From JBQCEE01 sp051960575 (GTDB lineage: Bacteria > Actinomycetota > Actinomycetes > Mycobacteriales > Jatrophihabitantaceae), in the NCBI RefSeq assembly GCF_051960575.1, contig NZ_JBQCEE010000078.1:1-18966 (forward strand): 18,966 nucleotides of DNA. The letters run 5' to 3'. The position numbers were made by a program, and so were the translations under genes. The notes under the pieces were generated by a model that did no database searches, was not told the DNA's origin, and was given only the letters and a program-made list of their open reading frames with translations. How positions within the stretch are numbered: position 1 is the stretch's first letter; each line of letters begins with the position of its first letter. Shown here piece by piece: positions 13,334-18,966 of the stretch.

Positions 13334-15166
13334 ATGCGCCGTCGTCCCGTGTCCGTCGTCCTCACCGGCCTGGTCGTCGCCGGCGCCGCCGTCGCTGCAG
13401 GTCCGGTGGCGGCCTCGGCCGCCACGCCACCGCCGAAGCAGGCGGTCGCCCGCGGCTACGGCGGCGCCGTCGTCAGTGACACGACCGAGTCGACCGCCGC
13501 GGGGATCGCGGTGCTGCGGCAGGGCGGCACGGCCGCCGACGCCGCCGTCGCGGTGGCCGCGACCCTGGGGGTCACCGACCCGTACGTCGCGGGGATCGGC
13601 GGCGGCGGCTACTTCCTGTACTACGACGCCCGTCGGCACCGTGTCGTCACCATCGACGGCCGCGAGACCACCCCCGCCGCCGACGGCCCGACGATGTTCC
13701 TGGACGCGAACGGCACCCCGCTGTCGTTCCCGACCGCGGTCACCAGCGGCCTGTCGGTGGGCGTGCCGGGCAACCTCGCGACCTGGCAGCGGGCCCTGCA
13801 GCGCTGGGGACGCTTCAGCCTGGGCCACGACCTGCAGCCGGCGATCGCCGTCGCGCGCAACGGCTTCGTCGTCGACGCCACCTTCCGCGAGCTCACCCGC
13901 GAGAACCAGGCCCGCTTCGCGCAGTTCTCGTCCACCCGCGACCTGTTCCTGCCCGGCGGCGCGCTGCCGGAGGTGGGTTCGACGTTCCGCAACCCCGATC
14001 TCGCCGCCACGTACCAGCAGATCGCCCGTCAGGGCACGACCGCGTTCTACGGCGGTGCCATCGGACGCGACGTGGTGAACGCCGTGCACCACCTGCCGCT
14101 CGCGCCGGGCGCGACGCTCAAGCCGATCCCCGGCCCGATGACCCTCGCCGACCTGCGGGCGTACCGCGCGATCGACCGCGCGCCGACCCGGTCGACCTAC
14201 CGCGGGTACGAGATCGACGGCATGGCGCCGTCATCCAGCGGCGGCATCACGGTGGGCGAGTCACTCGACATCCTCGGGCGCTTCGACCTACGGCACATGA
14301 GCCGTGTGCAGGCGCTGCACCACTACCTCGAGGCCACCCGGCTCGCCTTCGCCGACCGCAACCGCTACGTGGGCGACTCGTCGTACGTGCGGGTGCCGCA
14401 GCGCACGTTGCTGTCCGACCGGTTCGCGCGGCAGCGGGCCTGCCTGATCGACCCTGCGCACGCGCTCGCCAGCCCGGTCGCGCCGGGCAGCCTCACCGGG
14501 TCGGGCGCGTGCCGGCCGGCGACGGCGAGGACCACCCCCGGCAACGAGGGCGCCCACACCAACCACTTCGTCGTCAGCGACCGGTGGGGCGACGTCGTCT
14601 CCTACACGAACACCATCGAGGAGCTCGGCGGCAGCGGCATCGTCGTGCCCGGCCGCGGCTTCCTGTTGAACAACGAGCTCACCGACTTCAACTTCGCGCC
14701 GACACAGGGCAGCGCGCCCGACCCGAACCTCCCGGCGGCCGGCAAGCGCCCGCGCTCGAGCATGTCGCCGACGATCGTGCTGCGGCACGGGCGTCCGTTC
14801 CTCGCCGTCGGCTCACCCGGTGGCGCCTCGATCATCACGACCGTCGTACAGATCCTGGTGAACCGGATCGACCTCGGGTACTCGTTGCCCGCTGCCATCG
14901 CGGCACCCCGGGCCTCGCAGCGCAACAGTGCGACGACGCAGGCCGAACCGGCGTTCCTCGCCGAGCCGACGACGCCCGGGCTCGAAGCACTCGGGCAGAA
15001 GTTCGCCGTGAGCTCGACGTCGCCGCTCGACCCGTCGATCAGCATCCCGCCGACGATCGGTGTGGCGTCCGGGCTCGAGTTCGAGCGGCACGGCCTGGTG
15101 CTCGCGGCGGGTGAGCCGGTGCGGCGCGGCGGCAGCGCGGCCGCGGTGGTGCACCCGGCCCGGTGA
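13334..15166 (+). CDS. ggt: Secreted gamma-glutamyltranspeptidase
   Basis: Hydrolyses or transfers the gamma-glutamyl group of glutathione and similar peptides; acts outside the membrane. 610 aa, normal length for the unprocessed Ntn-hydrolase precursor. A signal peptide (about 1-30, ending ASAA) precedes the large subunit, which has GGTAADAAVAVAATLGV, GIGGGGYFLYY and the substrate-binding Arg in IDGRETTPA. Self-cleavage is expected before Thr409 in EGAHTNHFVVSD; the small subunit then shows GSGIVVPGRGFLLNNELTDF, Ser475-Ser476 in RSSMSPTIV and the oxyanion GSPGG at 493-497. The residue after the nucleophile is Asn rather than the Thr of the E. coli enzyme (TTHY). ATG 13334 follows GAGGAG by 7 nt. 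The next gene ends 3 nt away on the other strand. Because mycothiol is the main actinobacterial thiol, the natural substrate may be another gamma-glutamyl compound. Confidence 0.95.
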   Translation: MRRRPVSVVLTGLVVAGAAVAAGPVAASAATPPPKQAVARGYGGAVVSDTTESTAAGIAVLRQGGTAADAAVAVAATLGVTDPYVAGIGGGGYFLYYDARRHRVVTIDGRETTPAADGPTMFLDANGTPLSFPTAVTSGLSVGVPGNLATWQRALQRWGRFSLGHDLQPAIAVARNGFVVDATFRELTRENQARFAQFSSTRDLFLPGGALPEVGSTFRNPDLAATYQQIARQGTTAFYGGAIGRDVVNAVHHLPLAPGATLKPIPGPMTLADLRAYRAIDRAPTRSTYRGYEIDGMAPSSSGGITVGESLDILGRFDLRHMSRVQALHHYLEATRLAFADRNRYVGDSSYVRVPQRTLLSDRFARQRACLIDPAHALASPVAPGSLTGSGACRPATARTTPGNEGAHTNHFVVSDRWGDVVSYTNTIEELGGSGIVVPGRGFLLNNELTDFNFAPTQGSAPDPNLPAAGKRPRSSMSPTIVLRHGRPFLAVGSPGGASIITTVVQILVNRIDLGYSLPAAIAAPRASQRNSATTQAEPAFLAEPTTPGLEALGQKFAVSSTSPLDPSISIPPTIGVASGLEFERHGLVLAAGEPVRRGGSAAAVVHPAR

Positions 15167-15169
15167 GGG

Positions 15170-15946
15170 TCAGGCGGGCGACGGGCGCACGGTCAGGATC
15201 TGCGCCGAGGTGCCGATCGGCCCGCGCCGGTCGTGCAGCACGCTGCTGGTGACGCCCAGCCCGGACGCGCCGAAGCTGACGGTCGTGTCGAAGCCGAGCC
15301 ACTCGCCCGACGGCACGCCGAACAGGTGCGCCGTCAGGTCGAGGTTCGGGAACGCCACCGAGCGGGGGTCGGCGCGCACGGTCATGCCGTTGGCGATGTC
15401 GATCAGCCCGGCCAGCCGGGCGACCGGACTCACCGGTTCGTCCGCGAGCAGGGGCTCGGCCGTGCGCACCCAGAAGACCGCCCGCCCGGGCGCGACCTGC
15501 CGACGCCGCACCTCGGCCGACGCGATGAAGCCGCCCGGCCACACGGTGGTCGGGTCCCACGGCTCGAGCTCGTCCGCCGGCGGGATCCGCGGCAGGTCGC
15601 TGCCGCGCTGGGCGGCGGTGTCCGAGGGCTGCTGCAGCCAGGCCCGCAACCGCACGACCGCGCGGCCGGCGTGCGACAGCACGGCCTCGACTAGTTCGAT
15701 GGTGCGGCCCGGGCGCAGCACCTCGACCGTGGTCGAGACGACGTCGACGGGGACGGTGCCGAGGATGTCGTAGGACAGCCGGCCGAGCACCAGGTCGGCG
15801 CCGCGGCGCTCGTCGCGGTCACGCTCGACCTCGTGCGCGAGCAGCCCGAGCGCAGGGGCGATGTGCTGCTCGTCGATGCTCCATGCGCCACCGACGTGGG
15901 CCGTCGCCCGGAACCGGTTCGCCGAGAGTCGCGCGAAGTACGCCAC
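15170..15946 (-). CDS. TesB-like double-hotdog acyl-CoA thioesterase
   Basis: 258-aa protein of the acyl-CoA thioesterase / 4HBT_3 type, with two hotdog halves. The N-terminal half reads FRATAHVGGAWSIDEQHIAP and LGLLAHEVERD, then SYDILGTVPVDVVSTTVEVL and GRTIELVEAVLSHAGRAVVR. The C-terminal half has PVARLAGLIDIANGM, then FPNLDLTAHLFGVPSGEWLG and TSSVLHDRRGPIGTSAQILT. The latter pattern (Asp before a Leu-rich strand, then the DRRGPIG turn) is the usual end of these enzymes. It is cytoplasmic and of unknown acyl specificity. The GTG at 15946 starts the family homology and has AAGG 7 nt upstream; the frame stays open far upstream without family signal. It is convergent with ggt. Confidence 0.88.
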   Translation of the reverse strand: MAYFARLSANRFRATAHVGGAWSIDEQHIAPALGLLAHEVERDRDERRGADLVLGRLSYDILGTVPVDVVSTTVEVLRPGRTIELVEAVLSHAGRAVVRLRAWLQQPSDTAAQRGSDLPRIPPADELEPWDPTTVWPGGFIASAEVRRRQVAPGRAVFWVRTAEPLLADEPVSPVARLAGLIDIANGMTVRADPRSVAFPNLDLTAHLFGVPSGEWLGFDTTVSFGASGLGVTSSVLHDRRGPIGTSAQILTVRPSPA

Positions 15947-16020
15947 CCCTCGACCTTGCCATGCAGCGGGCCGCCCCACGCCCGGGGTGGGGGACCGCGG
16001 ACGCGGGGCGGCGCTGGTGC

Positions 16021-16050
16021 GGGGCCACCGGGTGCGGGCCCGGTGGCCCC
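16021..16050 (-). terminator. Hairpin downstream of the two-TM membrane protein gene
   Basis: GGGGCCACCGGG (16021-16032) and CCCGGTGGCCCC (16039-16050) form a perfect 12-bp stem with a 6-nt loop, starting 6 nt past the stop of the minus-strand gene. There is no T-run. Confidence 0.65.
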
Positions 16051-16056
16051 CTGCGA

Positions 16057-16644
16057 TCAGGCCGGCAGCGGGTGGTGCGTGCGACGGGTGTGGTGGTCGA
16101 ACACCTCGACCTCGTCGGTCACGCGGCGCGCGTGCCACAGACCGAGGCCGCCGAGCACCGCCATCAGGCCGGCACCGATGTACGCAGCGATCGCGGCGAC
16201 GCCGGCGATCGTGCCCATCTTCCAGAAGGCGTAGGCGTTCAGCAGCAGCCCACGCAGCGTCTCGCCCTTGAACATCGTGGCGACCTGCTCCTGCAGCTTG
16301 GTGTCGGTCGGGTTCGCGATCGCCTGCGCGCTGAGCTCGGCGTAGGTCTTGCCACCGCCGATCGCCTTGAGGTGCACGGCGATGAAGTGGTCGGCGTAGG
16401 TCTCGGCCTGGTCGCCGGTGGTGAGCTGCTGACCGGCGTACTGGCGCATCGCCGCGAACTCCGGGGCCTTGATCGCGTCGCTGCCGGCGGGCGGGAAGAA
16501 GATCCGCTGTGCGGCCAGCTGGTCGTGCACCTCGTTCTGCGTGAACGTGTGCGCCCAGGTGAGCAGGCCCCCGGCCACCAGCAGGATCACGGCGAGGCCG
16601 ATGCCGACCAGCCCGGCAATCAGGTCGAACGTGCGTCGTCTCAT
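16057..16644 (-). CDS. Two-TM actinobacterial membrane protein of unknown function
   Basis: 195 aa with a membrane helix at each end: LIAGLVGIGLAVILLVAGGL (about 8-27) and TIAGVAAIAAYIGAGLMAVL (about 142-161). Between them lies a roughly 110-residue, probably extracytoplasmic domain with NEVHDQLAAQRIFFPPAGS, YAGQQLTTGDQAETYADHFI and GETLRGLLLNAYAFWKMGTI. I recognise this as a conserved actinobacterial hypothetical protein; relatives often carry the label aromatic ring-opening dioxygenase LigA, which the sequence does not support (a membrane protein with no dioxygenase domain). The ATG at 16644 is preceded by GAGGAG at 7 nt, and the frame is open to 16803 without further homology. The C-terminal tail has a His-rich stretch (DHHTRRTHH). 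It diverges from the DUF5666-like gene. Confidence 0.85.
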   Translation of the reverse strand: MRRRTFDLIAGLVGIGLAVILLVAGGLLTWAHTFTQNEVHDQLAAQRIFFPPAGSDAIKAPEFAAMRQYAGQQLTTGDQAETYADHFIAVHLKAIGGGKTYAELSAQAIANPTDTKLQEQVATMFKGETLRGLLLNAYAFWKMGTIAGVAAIAAYIGAGLMAVLGGLGLWHARRVTDEVEVFDHHTRRTHHPLPA

Positions 16645-16846
16645 CGTCGTCTCCTCGTGGGCGACGGGCCGCGCCGACCGCGGCTGCTGCGTCGTTCCCC
16701 CTCGGCGCCAGCGTCCTGCGGCGGCGGCGCGGGGCACACGGGCCGATCGGGGCGACGGTGGCCCGGAGTCGTCCCGGGCCGTCCCCGAACACGACGCTGA
16801 CATTTCCCTGGTCCACGCTGCACATCGGCGAGGCAGGCTGGTTCAC
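16645..16846. other. 202-nt divergent intergenic region
   Basis: It separates the two-TM protein gene (minus) from the DUF5666-like gene (plus). It holds a ribosome site for the minus gene at its left end and one 7-bp hairpin with a 7-nt loop (GGCCCGG 16760-16766, CCGGGCC 16774-16780). CAGGCT ends 7 nt before the ATG at 16847 and may be a leaderless -10. No other element is convincing. Confidence 0.5.
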
Positions 16847-17302
16847 ATGATCACCAAATTCATCGCGGGGGGCGTCGCCGCCGCCGCCGTCGGCATCACC
16901 GGCGCGACCCTCACCGCCTCGGCCACCCCGTCGACCACACCGGGCACCCCGTCGGGCGCGCCCAAGGCGTCTGCCTCGGCCAAGCACCACCACGGTGACG
17001 TGCTCAAGCGCCTCGCCCGTCGCGCCGTGCACGGGCAGGTCGTCACCGAGAACAAGCAGGGCCAGTTCGTCACCCACACCTTCGACCGGGGCACGGTCGC
17101 AGCCGTGAGCGCCTCGTCGATCGAGGTGCACACGGCCGACGGCACGACGCAGACCTTCACGGTCACGTCGGCCACGCACGTGCGCCGTCAGGGCAGCGGC
17201 AAGACGACGATCTCGACGGTGAAGTCGGGCGACAAGGTCGTCGTCACCGGTGTCGGTACGGGCACCCCGACCGCGCGGCTGGTGTTCGAGCTCCGCTCCT
17301 GA
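16847..17302 (+). CDS. Secreted DUF5666-like protein
   Basis: 151 aa. Residues 1-27 form a signal peptide (KFIAGGVAAAAVGITGATLT, cleavage near ASA). A Thr/Pro/Gly/Ser linker follows, then KHHHGD and a domain of about 90 residues with the alternating pattern of a small beta-barrel: VHGQVVTENKQGQFVTHTFD, then RGTVAAVSASSIEVHTADG, TFTVTSATHVRR and VKSGDKVVVTGVG. This resembles the DUF5666/OB-like exported domain of actinobacteria, whose function is unknown. The first 100 bases code for many Ala and Thr. No clear ribosome site; the start is set by the signal peptide. Its stop is only 15 nt from the stop of the convergent histidine kinase gene. Genes of this kind often sit beside OmpR-type two-component systems, so it could be a target of the next two genes. 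Confidence 0.8.
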   Translation: MITKFIAGGVAAAAVGITGATLTASATPSTTPGTPSGAPKASASAKHHHGDVLKRLARRAVHGQVVTENKQGQFVTHTFDRGTVAAVSASSIEVHTADGTTQTFTVTSATHVRRQGSGKTTISTVKSGDKVVVTGVGTGTPTARLVFELRS

Positions 17303-17317
17303 GCGGCCTGGGGGAGG

Positions 17318-18718
17318 TCAGGGCACCGGAAGGCGGATCGTGAACGCCGCGCCGCCCTCCGGTGCCCGCCCGGCCGCGATGGTGCCACCGAGCCGGGTGA
17401 CGAGGCGATGCACGATCGCCAGCCCGAGACCCGTGCCGACCTGACGCACGCCGCGGTAGCGGCGGTGCAGTTCGCCCTGGCGGAAGGCGACGGTCACGTC
17501 GTCGTCGGTGAGCCCGGGACCGCCGTCGCGCACCTCGACGACGGCGGTCATCCGCTGGGCACCCGCTTCGTTGCGGGTGGCGAGCACGATCGGCGCGCCC
17601 GCCGGGGTGACGCGCAGCGCGTTCTCGACGAGGCCGTCGAGGGCCTGCCGCAGGCGCCCGGGGTCGGTGTCGACGACGAGCGCGCCGCCGCCGTGCTCCC
17701 GGCGTAGCAGCACGCCGACCTGCGCGCACCGCTCCGTCCACGCGTTCGCCGCCGCATCGACCAGCGCGGTGAGGTCGACCCGGCTCACCTCGACCCGCAC
17801 GTCCTGCGCGTCGAGCCGGGCGAGGTCGAGCAGGTCGGCCACCATGCGCTGCAGCCGCCGCGTCTCGTCGAGCATCACGGCACCGACCGCGGCCGCCTCC
17901 TCGCCCGGCACGACACCGTCGGCGAGCGACTCGGCGTACCCCGAGATCGCGGTGAGCGGCGTGCGCAGGTCGTGCGACACGCTCAGCAGGAAGTCGCGCT
18001 GCCGGCCCTCCGACGATCGCAGCGCGGACGCCAGCACATTGATCGCCTCGCCGACCTCGGCGACCTCGGCGGGCCCCTCGACCGGCACCGAGACGTCGCG
18101 GGCACCGTCGGCGAGGGCGTGGGCGGCGCGGGCGGTGCGCCGCAGCGGACGGCTGAGCCGGGCCGCGACGGCCAGCCCGAGCCCGGCCGCGACGACGCCA
18201 CCGATGAGCAGACCGAGCAGGATGCGGCGGATCGCCCGGCGGTCGGCCGACACCGCGTCGTCCCGGCGCTGCACGAGGAAGACACCGCCGCTGCGGGCGG
18301 GGCGCCCCTCGACGAGCACGGACGAGGTGGCGCGGTCGACGTCGTGACCGGCCAGCACCCGGTCGATGTCTGTGGGCGTCACCGAGTTCGTGACCAGCGG
18401 TGCGGACGCGGTGAGCGTGCCGCCGGTGTCGAGCTCGCCGATCCGGATCTTCAGGCCGTTCAGCGCTGCCCGGAGCCGCAGCTGCGCCCGGGCGGGTCGG
18501 TCGGCGACGGTCTGCGCGACGTCGGCGAGCCGCCGCAGCGCCGTGCGCGCCGGCTCGTCGCCCGCCGCGCGGATCAATCCGATGGAGAGCGCGCCCGAGA
18601 CGGTCGCCGTCAGCACCGCCACCGCCACCCCGAGCAGCGCGATGCGCACCGAGAGCCGGGCGCGGCGCCGGGAACGTGTGGCGGGCTCACCGGGTGCGAC
18701 GGTCGGGGCGGTGGTCAC
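17318..18718 (-). CDS. EnvZ/MprB-type sensor histidine kinase
   Basis: 466-aa membrane sensor of an OmpR-type two-component system. Membrane helices at about 23-47 and 165-187 enclose an extracytoplasmic sensor domain of some 115 residues. A HAMP domain (about 185-235, RLSRPLRRTARAAHALADGA) leads to the H-box SVSHDLRTPLTAISGYAESL with the phospho-acceptor His249. The ATPase domain has the N-box LDGLVENALRVTP (Asn366), VRDGGPGL (398-402) with Gly in place of the usual Asn of DNGPG, and GTGLGLAIVHRL (428-439). The start is GTG 18718, which overlaps the stop of the response regulator gene by 4 nt (GTGA), showing translational coupling. The signal is unknown. It ends 15 nt from the DUF5666-like gene on the other strand. 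Confidence 0.95.
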   Translation of the reverse strand: MTTAPTVAPGEPATRSRRRARLSVRIALLGVAVAVLTATVSGALSIGLIRAAGDEPARTALRRLADVAQTVADRPARAQLRLRAALNGLKIRIGELDTGGTLTASAPLVTNSVTPTDIDRVLAGHDVDRATSSVLVEGRPARSGGVFLVQRRDDAVSADRRAIRRILLGLLIGGVVAAGLGLAVAARLSRPLRRTARAAHALADGARDVSVPVEGPAEVAEVGEAINVLASALRSSEGRQRDFLLSVSHDLRTPLTAISGYAESLADGVVPGEEAAAVGAVMLDETRRLQRMVADLLDLARLDAQDVRVEVSRVDLTALVDAAANAWTERCAQVGVLLRREHGGGALVVDTDPGRLRQALDGLVENALRVTPAGAPIVLATRNEAGAQRMTAVVEVRDGGPGLTDDDVTVAFRQGELHRRYRGVRQVGTGLGLAIVHRLVTRLGGTIAAGRAPEGGAAFTIRLPVP

Positions 18719-18966
18719 GGTCGGGTGACCGGTTCCTCGGCCGAGTAGCCGACGCCCCGGACGGTGCGCAGCGGGCTCGCGGCGCCAAGCTTTGCGCGGA
18801 GCTGCGCAATATGGACGTCGACAGTGCGTGTGCCCGCGACCGCGCCGTAACCCCAGACCTCGCTCAGCAGTTGCTCGCGGGTGAAGACCCGTCCCGGTCG
18901 GCGCAGGAGGTGTGCGAGCAGGTCGAACTCGGTCGCGGTCAGCGGCACCTCGACGCCGTCGGCGTA
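18715..18966 (-). CDS. OmpR-family response regulator, N-terminus beyond the window
   Basis: Only the last 83 residues are present. They make up most of an OmpR/PhoB winged-helix DNA-binding domain: VPLTATEFDLLAHLLRRPGR, then VFTREQLLSEVWGYG, then RTVDVHIAQLRAKLGAASPL and RTVRGVGYSAEEP. The receiver domain must lie to the right of the window. The stop overlaps the start of the kinase gene by 4 nt, so regulator and kinase are one transcription unit, regulator first. Direct targets are unknown. Confidence 0.95.
   Translation of the reverse strand, partial: YADGVEVPLTATEFDLLAHLLRRPGRVFTREQLLSEVWGYGAVAGTRTVDVHIAQLRAKLGAASPLRTVRGVGYSAEEPVTRP

Noticed and set aside
12937..13425. 162-codon minus-strand frame overlapping the small basic gene
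   Set aside because: It has no ribosome site or domain and reads the small basic gene in a different frame; the 52-aa frame has AAGGAG and a clean start.
16469..16846. Upstream in-frame extension of the DUF5666-like gene
   Set aside because: It crosses the divergent membrane gene and would place the signal peptide in the middle of the protein.
15170..17179. 669-codon minus-strand frame containing the TesB-like thioesterase
   Set aside because: Only the last 258 codons resemble the family; the upstream part overlaps two other genes in other frames.

Overview
The window is very GC-rich, with strong codon-position bias, GTG and TTG starts, several apparently leaderless starts, and a LexA box of the actinobacterial type. 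It therefore reads as chromosomal DNA of an actinomycete (Actinomycetota); I cannot place the genus. No rRNA, tRNA, CRISPR array, transposase or phage gene was found. Coding density is high and most genes are ordinary housekeeping or accessory genes.

Left part (1-5138, all minus strand): read in transcription order, zwf (glucose-6-phosphate dehydrogenase) is overlapped by a membrane histidine kinase gene, which overlaps a NarL/LuxR-type response regulator gene by 4 nt. A 22-bp perfect palindrome follows, then a PaaI-type hotdog thioesterase gene and gltA (citrate synthase, cut by the window edge). zwf and gltA are central-carbon genes; the kinase and regulator between them form a two-component pair whose targets are unknown.

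Middle part (5197-11690): a plus-strand gene for a large exported, membrane-anchored protein of unknown function diverges from zwf. A CPA1-type cation/proton antiporter (minus) and an NAD-binding RCK/TrkA-like protein (plus) diverge from start codons 17 nt apart, with two overlapping, mirror-image -10 elements between them; they probably form a cation-homeostasis pair. A DUF3072 gene follows with a perfect LexA box upstream, then a GDSL/SGNH hydrolase, a small Cys/His protein, and a PRC-barrel/DUF2382 stress-protein locus that appears split into two ORFs by one missing base.

Right part (11851-18966): a luciferase-like monooxygenase gene has been reduced to its N- and C-terminal ends by an internal deletion. 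After it come a secreted Cys-rich protein, a small basic protein, a secreted gamma-glutamyltranspeptidase (ggt), a TesB-like thioesterase, a two-TM membrane protein, a secreted DUF5666-like protein, and an OmpR/EnvZ-type two-component system whose regulator is cut by the right edge.

I found no convincing new multi-gene system. The observations most worth checking are the symmetric antiporter/RCK promoter, the LexA box before the DUF3072 gene, the split PRC/DUF2382 gene, and the collapsed monooxygenase pseudogene.
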